Origin: Actinomycetota bacterium
GTDB lineage: Bacteria; Actinomycetota; Acidimicrobiia; Acidimicrobiales; AC-14
DNA length: 6,215 nt
Assembly (NCBI GenBank): GCA_020200615.1
Contig: JAIVIH010000038.1
Coordinates: 1 to 6,215 of the forward strand
Direction of reading: 5' to 3'
The number at the start of each line of letters is the position of its first letter. The first letter of the stretch is position 1. Positions 1 through 5,377 of this stretch are shown here, one piece after another. The notes under the pieces are model-generated. The model ran no database searches and was not told the DNA's origin. It worked only from the letters and a program-made list of their open reading frames with translations. Made by a program: the position numbers and the translations under genes.

Positions 1-27
1 CTGCCGCTCCGCCAACCCCAGGCTCAT
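1..27 (-). CDS. 5' end of a gene leaving the window, possibly an acyl-CoA dehydrogenase
   Basis: Only nine codons are visible on the minus strand (MSLGLAERQ). The start is chosen because a strong Shine-Dalgarno sequence AGGAGG (33-38) lies five bases before the ATG at 25-27. The opening resembles the N-terminus of many acyl-CoA dehydrogenases (Met-x-Leu-x-Leu-Thr/Ala-Glu-x-Gln), but nine residues cannot prove a family. An in-frame ATG at 70-72 would add 15 residues (MGENYKTVVLDQEGP). That stretch uses AT-ending codons (AAT, ACT, GTA, GTT) unlike the neighbours and holds an inverted repeat, so I treat it as leader. The gene runs in the same direction as the VWA gene but is separated by about 170 bases, so it probably has its own promoter. 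Confidence 0.4.
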
Positions 28-42
28 CGGCCCCTCCTGGTC

Positions 43-66
43 GAGAACTACAGTCTTGTAATTCTC
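43..66. promoter_or_regulatory. Imperfect inverted repeat, possible operator
   Basis: Nine-base arms GAGAACTAC (43-51) and GTAATTCTC (58-66) are complementary except for one pair (48/61), around a six-base centre. The element sits about 16 bases upstream of the ATG at 25-27 and just outside its ribosome binding site, a position suited to an operator or leader hairpin. It is one of the few AT-rich patches in the window. No regulator can be named from the sequence. Confidence 0.35.
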
Positions 67-83
67 GCCCATCAGCCGCTGAG

Positions 84-105
84 TCGCGAGCATTCACGCT
101 CGCGA
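84..105. repeat. Perfect 8-bp inverted repeat with 6-base loop
   Basis: TCGCGAGC (84-91) and GCTCGCGA (98-105) are exact reverse complements around ATTCAC. The element lies in the otherwise gene-free stretch between the VWA stop (199-201) and the start at 27. There is no T-run after it on the minus strand, so it is not a classical intrinsic terminator. It could be a U-less terminator of the upstream operon or an operator for the downstream gene. The remaining bases 106-198 contain only short palindromes (GATGCGCATC at 141-150; GACGG-A-CCGTC at 176-186) and no supported gene. Confidence 0.45.
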
Positions 106-198
106 AAGACACCAGTCACCTAGAGCCCCGCAGATGGGCAGATGCGCATCCGCACCGCCGAAGCCGGCGTGACCGGACGGACCGTCGTGGGATGGCTC

Positions 199-1083
199 TC
201 AGGGCAGCCGGGACGACCAGAGCAGAGAACCGCCGGCCGCGGCGAGGGCGAACGCCAGGCCGAGGCCGACGAACCAGGATGTGACCTCCCGGGGCACAGT
301 CCGGTACCCGATGGAGCTGCCGATGTTGCTGTAGACCTCCCGCAGCTCCTTCCCCGTGGCCGCCTCGAAGGCACTTCCGCCCGTGCCCTCGGCCACCTGG
401 CGCAGAGCCTCCCGGTTCACGGGGACCGGGACCAGCCGGCCTTCCACCGACACCGTGCCCTCGTCGGTGCCGAAGGCGATGGTGTGCACCGGGACTCGGG
501 CTTCAGACGCCGCCTCCGCGGCCAGCTCGTTGGGCCGTCCGACCGTCGTTTCCCCGTCCGACATCAACACGATGCGGGCCGGAGGCGTGGGCTGGTTGGG
601 TTCCGTGGGGGCCGAGGCCACGGCCTGCAGCGACAGGAAGATGGCCTCGCCGATCGCAGTGCGCGGCCCCAGCGACAGCCCGGGAATGCTGCGCTTGACC
701 AGGGAGTGGTCGGTCGTAGGCGCCACCACCACCTGCGCCGTCCCCGAGAAGGAGACCAGGCCCAGGTTCAGCCTGTCCGGAAGAAGATCGACGAAGGAAG
801 CGGCGGCCTCCATGGCTGCCGCGATCCGGGTCGGCGTGACGTCGGTCGCTTCCATCGACAGGGAGGTGTCGATGGCCATGATGACGGTCGCCCGCTCCCG
901 GGGCACCTTCACCGGCCGGGACGGACGGGCGAAGGCGGTGGTGAAGGCGATCAGGGCCAGGAGGAAGGCCACGGCAGGCACGTGGCGTCGCCACGCCGGC
1001 CGCTTGGGAGCGATCCGGTCCAGCAGGGCCAGGTTGGTGAAGCGCACGGCGTACTGCTTGCGTCGGAATTGCTGGACGACATA
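199..1083 (-). CDS. VWA-domain membrane protein (Rv1481/BatA-like), 5' end missing
   Basis: The recognisable protein is 294 residues, from Tyr at 1083 to the TGA at 199-201. Counting from that Tyr: a basic patch and family block (QYAVRFTNLALLD, 10-22), a transmembrane segment (about 35-52), a VWA domain with an intact metal site (D72-T-S74-L-S76, T142, D176 in MSDGE), and a C-terminal membrane helix (about 270-289) ending SSRLP. The VWA domain therefore lies between two membrane anchors, as in Rv1481/BatA-type partners of MoxR ATPases, thought to work in envelope-related chaperone or stress functions. About 30-40 N-terminal residues with the first hydrophobic segment, usual in Rv1481-like proteins of about 335 residues, are absent: similarity stops where the DUF58 gene breaks off. 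The frame stays open upstream to 1380, but that part is out-of-frame DUF58 sequence. A GTG at 1045-1047 is the first in-frame start in the VWA-like part, with no clear ribosome binding site. Confidence 0.85.
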   Translation of the reverse strand, partial: YVVQQFRRKQYAVRFTNLALLDRIAPKRPAWRRHVPAVAFLLALIAFTTAFARPSRPVKVPRERATVIMAIDTSLSMEATDVTPTRIAAAMEAAASFVDLLPDRLNLGLVSFSGTAQVVVAPTTDHSLVKRSIPGLSLGPRTAIGEAIFLSLQAVASAPTEPNQPTPPARIVLMSDGETTVGRPNELAAEAASEARVPVHTIAFGTDEGTVSVEGRLVPVPVNREALRQVAEGTGGSAFEAATGKELREVYSNIGSSIGYRTVPREVTSWFVGLGLAFALAAAGGSLLWSSRLP

Positions 1084-1090
1084 CCCGCTC
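1083..1090 (-). other. Probable deletion junction between DUF58 and VWA genes
   Basis: On the minus strand, DUF58-like coding (ending RYAEAAAAER) runs to about 1085, and VWA-like coding (starting about GYVVQQF) begins by 1083-1086 in a different frame. Both the usual DUF58 C-terminal tail and the usual VWA N-terminal membrane segment are missing at the same point. A single-base indel cannot explain loss from both genes. By family lengths, roughly 200-300 bases are absent; this size is an estimate. The flanking sequence has a GCC/GCG run (1091-1102) that could favour slippage or assembly collapse. Confidence 0.7.
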
Positions 1091-1900
1091 GGCCGCCGCC
1101 GCCTCGGCGTACCGGGTTCGGAGGCTGGCCTTGGCCGTCTGGATCTCGCGCAGCTGGCCCGTCTCGGGATCGACGATCGTGAGGTAGCCGACGTTGGGCA
1201 GCTCCAGCTCCCGGGGGTCCAGCACTTCGATGGCCAGGACCTGATGGCGCGCGCTGAGGGCCCGCAGCGGCTTCTCCCATCCAGGCGCGGACAGGAAGTC
1301 GGACACGACCACGGCCAGTCCCCGGCGTCGGGGCGGGCGGAGCAGGAGCTGGATCCCGGCCGCCAGGTCGGTCGAGCCACTTCCCTCCTCCACCGGAGGC
1401 TTGCTGACCAGGGTGTGGAGCAGGGCGAGCACTCCCTGCCGCCCGGGACGGGCCGGGACCACCTGGCTGCCTCCCGGCCACATCATCACCGCCCCCATGC
1501 GGTTGCCGGTGCGGGCCGTCAGGAAGGCGACCGAAGCAACCGCAGCGACGGCCAGGTCCCGCTTCTCGCACAGCGCGGTTCCGAACTGGAGGCTGGCCGA
1601 GCAGTCGGCCAGGACCCACGTCTCGAGCTCGCGGTCGGCGATGAGGTCCCGAACGTGGGGTACGGTCGTCCGGGCCGTGAGGTTCCAGTCCATGCGACGC
1701 ACGTCGTCGCCCGGTTGATACTCCCGGCTCTCGCCCGGCTCGCTGCCCTGGCCGGGAAGGAAGCCCTGGTAGTCGCCCTGCAGCAGCCCGTCGAGACGGC
1801 GGGTGATGAGCAGATCGAGCTGGCGCAGAACCTCCCCGGGGCGGCCGATCCCCACCGAGGGAGGTGCCGCCGGCGGGCGCCGGGACGGGGCTCTTGTCAC
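1085..1900 (-). CDS. DUF58 protein (Rv1480-like MoxR partner), 3' end missing
   Basis: The start is GTG at 1898-1900, 13 bases after the MoxR stop, with GAGGG (1908-1912) seven bases upstream. The family-like part is 272 residues. It contains the DUF58 signature REYQPGDDVRRMDWNLTART (59-78) followed by PHVRDLIADRELETW, then a VWA-like core with D99-C-S101-A-S103 (a DxSxS metal-site pattern) and a later strand VVVSDFLS (197-204). DUF58 proteins are encoded beside MoxR ATPases and VWA proteins and are presumed partners or substrates; the biochemical role is not established. Members normally run some 40-55 residues past the RYAEAAAAxR point, ending with a conserved tail lost here. The frame stays open beyond the break to a stop at 503-505, which would give a 465-residue product whose last 193 residues are out-of-frame VWA sequence. 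It is therefore best read as a truncated gene or an assembly fault. Confidence 0.85.
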
Positions 1901-1907
1901 TGGTCCA

Positions 1908-1912
1908 CCCTC
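1908..1912 (-). promoter_or_regulatory. Ribosome binding site deciding the DUF58 start
   Basis: GAGGG lies seven bases before the GTG at 1898-1900. It selects that GTG over the open frame that extends 59 codons upstream into moxR. It sits entirely in the short gap after the MoxR stop codon. Confidence 0.55.
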
Positions 1913-1913
1913 G

Positions 1914-3011
1914 TCACGCCGGCCGCTCCAGTGCCCCGGTGGCCTGTCCCGCGCCCGGAAGCGGCGGGCTGGCGGCGGGCACGGGAGCATTGGCGGCGGT
2001 CGGGTCCTGACTCGGGGCCAGGCGGGGCGGGGGCACGGCCTGCAGGACCCGGGAGATGAGGTCGTCGGCGAGGACACCCTCGGCCAGTGCCTCGTACGAC
2101 AGAACCAGCCGGTGGCGCAGCACCTCGGGGGTGATGTCGACCACGTCGACGGGGAGCACGTAGTCGCGGCCGCGCAGCAGGGCCAGGGCCCGCCCTCCGG
2201 CCACGAGGCCGAGGCTGGCCCGGGGGCTGGCTCCGTAGGAGATCAGGGGTCCGAGGTCCGGGAGCCCGCACTCGCTCGGGGCGCGGGTGGCGTGGACCAC
2301 GCGCACGGCGAAGTCGACGAGGGCGCGGTGGGCGAAGACGGCGTCGACCGCGCCCTGGACCCGCACGAGGTCGTCCAGTTCGAGCACCCGCGACGCATGC
2401 GGGGGCTGCACGCCCATGCGCTGGACGATCTCGATCTCCTCGGCCCGGCTCGGGTAGTCCACCACCACCTTCATCAGGAAGCGGTCCCGCTGGGCCTCGG
2501 GGAGGGCATAAACGCCCTCGGACTCGATGGGGTTCTGCGTGGCCATCACCAGGAAGGGCTCAGGCACCACATGGGTGATCCCGCCGATCGACACCTGATG
2601 CTCGGCCATCACCTCGAGGAGAGCCGACTGCACCTTGGCCGGCGCCCGGTTGATCTCGTCGGCGAGGACGAAGTTGGCGAAGACGGGCCCGAGCTCGACA
2701 TCGAAGCTCTCGGTCGACGAGCGGAAGATGCGGGTGCCGACCAGGTCGGAAGGAATGAGGTCGGGGGTGAACTGGAGCCGGGCAAAGGTTCCGCCCACCA
2801 CCTCGGCCAGAGTCTCGACGGCCAGCGTCTTGGCCAGGCCGGGAACCCCCTCGAGCAGGCAATGGCCTCTGGCCAGGAGGCACGCGAGCATCCGCTCGAC
2901 GAGGTGATCCTGACCGACGATGACCTTCTTCACCTCGAAGAGGGCCTTCTCGAGGAGGGCAGCGGCGGCAGCCGGCGTCATGGCAGGGGACGCCGGGTTG
3001 GAAGTGGTCAT
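1914..3011 (-). CDS. MoxR-family AAA+ ATPase
   Basis: The protein is 365 residues with a complete MoxR ATPase core: Walker A GVPGLAKT (55-62), Walker B VLADEIN (115-121), sensor 1 ATQNP (157-161), an arginine-finger region EAQRDRF (172-178) and sensor 2 GASPRAS (260-266). The lid domain ends near residue 327, and the last 38 residues are a Pro/Ala-rich, probably disordered tail. MoxR ATPases are thought to act as chaperones that remodel or metallate client proteins, usually with VWA-domain partners. The next two genes here encode such partners, in the order of Rv1479-Rv1480-Rv1481, where the ATPase is called MoxR1. Start: ATG at 3009-3011 with TAGGAG (3020-3025) eight bases upstream; an internal Met11 is a less likely start. 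It follows gpsA after 40 bases with no visible terminator, so it may share its transcript. Confidence 0.93.
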   Translation of the reverse strand: MTTSNPASPAMTPAAAAALLEKALFEVKKVIVGQDHLVERMLACLLARGHCLLEGVPGLAKTLAVETLAEVVGGTFARLQFTPDLIPSDLVGTRIFRSSTESFDVELGPVFANFVLADEINRAPAKVQSALLEVMAEHQVSIGGITHVVPEPFLVMATQNPIESEGVYALPEAQRDRFLMKVVVDYPSRAEEIEIVQRMGVQPPHASRVLELDDLVRVQGAVDAVFAHRALVDFAVRVVHATRAPSECGLPDLGPLISYGASPRASLGLVAGGRALALLRGRDYVLPVDVVDITPEVLRHRLVLSYEALAEGVLADDLISRVLQAVPPPRLAPSQDPTAANAPVPAASPPLPGAGQATGALERPA

Positions 3012-3019
3012 CGAAGCGG

Positions 3020-3025
3020 CTCCTA
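3020..3025 (-). promoter_or_regulatory. Ribosome binding site of the MoxR gene
   Basis: TAGGAG, eight bases before the ATG at 3009-3011, within the 40-base gap after gpsA. It supports that ATG over Met11. No -10-like box is evident in the gap, in keeping with read-through from gpsA. Confidence 0.6.
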
Positions 3026-3051
3026 CCGGGCGGCTGGGGCGTAGGTGGTTG

Positions 3052-4122
3052 CTAAGAGATGGTACGGGTCGGCGGCGCCCTCTCCGCCGCGGGCTGCTCA
3101 GGAAGCTCCCGTTCCGGCTTCATCACCCGGGCCATGAGGTCGGCGACCACGTCCGCCGCCTGCTTGCCCTCGTGGAGAACGGCGACGACCTGCTCGGCGA
3201 TCGGCGTCTCCACGCCCACGCGCCGGGACAGCTCCACCACGACCGTCGAAGTCCGCACCCCCTCGGCCACCCATCGGTTCTCGGCCGTGATCTCATGGAG
3301 CGGCCGGCCCCTTCCGAGCTGCTCTCCCACGTAGCGGTTGCGGCTCTGGGGGCTGATGCAGGTGGCCACCAGGTCGCCCATGCCGGCCAGGCCGGCGAAC
3401 GTCATGGGGTGGCCGCCCAAGGCGATGCCGACGCGGCTGAGTTCAGCCAGGCCCCGGGTGATCAGGGCGGCGCGGGTGTTGGCCCCGAACCCCATGCCGT
3501 CGGCCATGCCCGAGGCGATGGCCATCACGTTCTTGAGGGACCCCGCCAGCTCGCAACCGACGACATCGGGGTTGGTGTACACCCTGAACCGCTCGGTGTT
3601 GAACAGGCGCTGCAGCACGCCGGCGAGCGAATCGTCGAAGCCGCCATCGCCGGAGACAGCCACCACCGTCGCCGTGGGATGCCCGGCCAGGATCTCGTGG
3701 ACCAGGTTGGGCCCGGTCAGCACCCCGTAGGGGTGACCGGGCGCCACCTCGGCGATGACCTCGGTCATGCGCTTGGCCGTCCCCTGCTCCAGGCCCTTGG
3801 TGAGGCTGATCACGGGAACCCCCGCAGGCAGATGGGGCACGGCCTGTGACAGCACGTTCCGGAAGCCGTGCGAAGGGGTGGCCATCACCACCACTTCGAC
3901 GCCGGCCAGCGCCTCCTCGAGCAGGGCGGTGGGGAGGACGCCGGGCGGCAGGGTGACGTCCGGGACGTAGTCCGGGTTCCGGCGTCGGGCCACCATCTCC
4001 GCCGCCAGCTCCGGACGCCGAGCCCAGAGAGTGGTGACGACCTTCCCGCTCAGCAGCGCGGCCATGGCCGTTCCCCACGACCCTGCTCCGAGCACCGCGA
4101 CCCGCGCCGGCATGGCTGACAC
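3052..4122 (-). CDS. gpsA: NAD(P)-dependent glycerol-3-phosphate dehydrogenase
   Basis: This cytoplasmic enzyme reduces dihydroxyacetone phosphate to sn-glycerol 3-phosphate, the backbone precursor of phospholipids. Numbered from the GTG at 4122 (356 residues): Rossmann motif GAGSWGTA (12-19), substrate-site lysines in LTKG (K109) and in the catalytic GSLKN block (K197), AGMGDLVATC (246-255) and SRNR (260-263). The GPNLVHEI motif (137-144) has the GPNL form common in actinobacteria rather than GPSFA. About 20 residues at the C-terminus (PERELPEQPAAER onward) exceed the usual length and look disordered. The start is uncertain: GTG 4131, GTG 4122 or ATG 4113 are all in frame, and none has a good Shine-Dalgarno. 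I favour 4122 because a TACCGT box ends seven bases before it, a leaderless pattern. The box overlaps GTG 4131. It heads the minus-strand run. Confidence 0.95.
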   Translation of the reverse strand: MSAMPARVAVLGAGSWGTAMAALLSGKVVTTLWARRPELAAEMVARRRNPDYVPDVTLPPGVLPTALLEEALAGVEVVVMATPSHGFRNVLSQAVPHLPAGVPVISLTKGLEQGTAKRMTEVIAEVAPGHPYGVLTGPNLVHEILAGHPTATVVAVSGDGGFDDSLAGVLQRLFNTERFRVYTNPDVVGCELAGSLKNVMAIASGMADGMGFGANTRAALITRGLAELSRVGIALGGHPMTFAGLAGMGDLVATCISPQSRNRYVGEQLGRGRPLHEITAENRWVAEGVRTSTVVVELSRRVGVETPIAEQVVAVLHEGKQAADVVADLMARVMKPERELPEQPAAERAPPTRTIS

Positions 4123-4129
4123 CGGCGAC

Positions 4130-4135
4130 ACGGTA
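4130..4135 (-). promoter_or_regulatory. Candidate -10 box of a leaderless gpsA promoter
   Basis: TACCGT fits TANNNT and is followed by seven bases and then an in-frame GTG (4120-4122). This spacing would place the transcript start at the start codon, a common actinobacterial arrangement. There is no recognisable -35, and TANNNT is a weak pattern, so this rests mainly on position and the lack of a ribosome binding site. Confidence 0.35.
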
Positions 4136-4175
4136 GATCGGGATGCGTCCGCCGAGAGGAGTCTTCAGGCTCTCC

Positions 4176-4181
4176 TACACT
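4176..4181 (+). promoter_or_regulatory. Candidate -10 box of a leaderless metallophosphoesterase promoter
   Basis: TACACT fits TANNNT and is followed by six bases and then the GTG at 4188-4190, where the metallophosphoesterase fold would naturally start. No convincing -35 is seen at the usual distance, and no Shine-Dalgarno precedes the GTG. It mirrors the box for gpsA on the other strand, 40 bases away. Confidence 0.4.
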
Positions 4182-4187
4182 CGGGCC

Positions 4188-5045
4188 GTGGTCCGCCATG
4201 GGTTCGTCGTAGCCCAGCTCTCCGACCTCCACTGCGGCTCGCCCTATTTCGACCGGGGCCTGCTGACCACCGCCGTTAACGAGGTCCTGGCCCTCGAACC
4301 CGACGTGGTTGTGATCGGCGGCGACCTGACGGCCGAGGGATACGCCCACGAGTTCCGGATGGCGCAGGAGTTCCTGGAGCCCCTGATCCAGCGGGGCCTC
4401 AACGTGCTCGTCATCCCCGGCAACCACGACTCGAAGAACGTCGGCTACCTCCACTTCCTCGACACCTTCGGCCCGGGCGACGTTCCCGAGAAGGGCGATC
4501 GTGTGCTTTCCCTCTCAGTCCCGGGCCTCGATGGCGACGGCGCGTTCCGGGTCCAGATCGTGGCCATCGACTCGTCCAAGCCGGATCTGGCCGAAGGTGA
4601 GGTGGGGCGGGAGCGATACCGGTGGATACGCCAGCAGTTCGACGCCGAGGCCGACTTCAAGATCTTCGTTCTCCACCACCACCTGGTCCCCGTGCCCGGC
4701 ACCGGCCGCGAGCGAAACACGGTCTGGGACGCCGGAGACGTGCTCGCCCTCATGACCGACTTGAAGGTCGACGTCGTCCTCTCCGGTCACAAGCACGTCC
4801 CCCACGTCTGGCTTCTCGACCACGTCCTGCTGGTCAACTCGGGCACGGTGTCGTCGTACCGTCTCCGCGGCTACACCCGGCCCTCCTACAACGTGCTGGA
4901 GGTCACGGAGACCGAGGTGCGGGTCGCCCTCCGGTACCCGGGGACCGGGGAGCGCCTGGCGGGAGTGCTCGATCGCCGGGCCATGGCCCTCAGCACCAGT
5001 CCGGAACTGGCGGGCATGTTCATCAAGAGCGCGTGGGGGCCCTGA
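4188..5045 (+). CDS. Calcineurin-type metallophosphoesterase (CpdA/class III PDE-like)
   Basis: The protein is 285 residues from GTG 4188. All metal-binding motifs are present in order: D13-L-H15, GGD (44-46), GNHD (78-81), HHH (163-165) and GHKH (200-203), as in two-metal (Fe/Mn/Zn) phosphodiesterases. There is no signal peptide or membrane segment, so it should be cytoplasmic. The layout resembles 3',5'-cyclic nucleotide phosphodiesterases (CpdA/Icc), but motifs alone do not tell cAMP from other phosphoesters. An in-frame ATG at 4143 would add 15 residues; I prefer GTG 4188 because the conserved first strand (FVVAQLSDLH) begins just after it and a -10-like box lies at 4176-4181. It is the first gene of the plus run; the next start follows its stop by two bases. 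Confidence 0.92.
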   Translation: MVRHGFVVAQLSDLHCGSPYFDRGLLTTAVNEVLALEPDVVVIGGDLTAEGYAHEFRMAQEFLEPLIQRGLNVLVIPGNHDSKNVGYLHFLDTFGPGDVPEKGDRVLSLSVPGLDGDGAFRVQIVAIDSSKPDLAEGEVGRERYRWIRQQFDAEADFKIFVLHHHLVPVPGTGRERNTVWDAGDVLALMTDLKVDVVLSGHKHVPHVWLLDHVLLVNSGTVSSYRLRGYTRPSYNVLEVTETEVRVALRYPGTGERLAGVLDRRAMALSTSPELAGMFIKSAWGP

Positions 5046-5047
5046 CC

Positions 5048-5356
5048 GTGCCCGAGTACCTGCGGCTGTTCCAGAGCGCGGCCGACCCGGCCGACGTCCA
5101 AGAGGTGCGACGGCTCTTCGTGGACGACGTGAAGCCCGCGTTCGAAGCGGTCAAGGGATGCCAGTCGGTGGAGCTGGTGGTCTGTGTGGGGACGAACGTC
5201 GGGGGGCTGGTGGAAGGGGCGGTCGTCTCGCGCTGGTCGTCGCTCGAGGCCATGGAGGCGGCCGTCGCCTCCCGACCGGTTCGCGAGGCCCTCGTCCGGG
5301 TGCGACAGGTGCTGCGTCAGGAGCCGGTGGCCAAGGTCTACGAGATCGCCGAGTGA
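5048..5356 (+). CDS. Small dimeric alpha/beta-barrel protein (ABM-like)
   Basis: This 102-residue protein starts at GTG 5048, two bases after the metallophosphoesterase stop (TGA-CC-GTG), so it is probably translated by coupling. It has no strong ribosome binding site apart from a G-rich run at 5035-5039. Its pattern fits a single ferredoxin-like alpha/beta domain of the antibiotic-biosynthesis-monooxygenase superfamily: strand MPEYLRLFQ, helix VQEVRRLFVDDVKPAFEAV, strand SVELVVCVG, strand EGAVVSRWSSLEAMEAAVAS (strand then helix), and a final strand VAKVYEIAE. The motif of a strand ending in a Trp-Ser then Ser-Leu-Glu-Ala-Met helix is typical of such domains. No catalytic function can be inferred; members include oxygenases, heme-binding proteins and small sensors. 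Its last four bases overlap the next gene. Confidence 0.75.
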   Translation: MPEYLRLFQSAADPADVQEVRRLFVDDVKPAFEAVKGCQSVELVVCVGTNVGGLVEGAVVSRWSSLEAMEAAVASRPVREALVRVRQVLRQEPVAKVYEIAE

Positions 5357-5377
5357 CCCGCCCGGGAGGCGGGTCAC
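5353..5377 (+). other. Perfect 10-bp stem-loop over the ABM stop / fbiD start
   Basis: GTGACCCGCC (5353-5362) and GGCGGGTCAC (5368-5377) are exact reverse complements around a CGGGA loop. The left arm contains both the TGA stop of the ABM-like gene and the GTG that opens the fbiD frame. No T-run follows (AACAAGC), so it is not a classical intrinsic terminator. It may act as a U-less terminator, or as a structure masking the fbiD start that ribosomes open when finishing the previous gene. Confidence 0.55.

Noticed and set aside
1..72. Start of the leftmost gene at the ATG at 70-72
   Set aside because: The extra 15 codons use AT-ending codons unlike the neighbours, overlap an inverted repeat, and the ATG at 25-27 has an ideal AGGAGG in front.
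141..186. Short palindromes GATGCGCATC and GACGG-A-CCGTC downstream of the VWA gene
   Set aside because: Ten- and eleven-base palindromes are expected by chance at this base composition, and nothing else ties them to a function.
503..1084. Continuation of the DUF58 frame beyond 1085 as a genuine C-terminal extension
   Set aside because: The other frame over the same bases encodes a complete VWA domain with an intact metal site, while the DUF58-frame translation is compositionally odd and motif-free.
1081..1090. A natural DUF58-VWA fusion protein
   Set aside because: The two coding parts are in different frames, so one polypeptide cannot contain both without a frame shift, and there is no slippery sequence at the junction.
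142..2059. Long plus-strand open frames (346 and 567 codons) opposite the VWA and DUF58 genes
   Set aside because: They have Arg/Gly/Pro-rich, low-complexity translations without domain motifs, lie antisense to clear family members, and are expected in GC-rich DNA.
1803..3849. Long plus-strand open frames (413 and 309 codons) opposite the MoxR and gpsA genes
   Set aside because: Their sequences are His/Gly/Asp-rich mirrors of the real minus-strand codons, with no recognisable fold, and the minus-strand proteins carry all catalytic motifs.
5158..5352. Upstream extension of the fbiD frame to an ATG at 5158
   Set aside because: This part lies inside the ABM-like gene, is glycine/arginine-rich without motifs, and would be well outside the length of the family.
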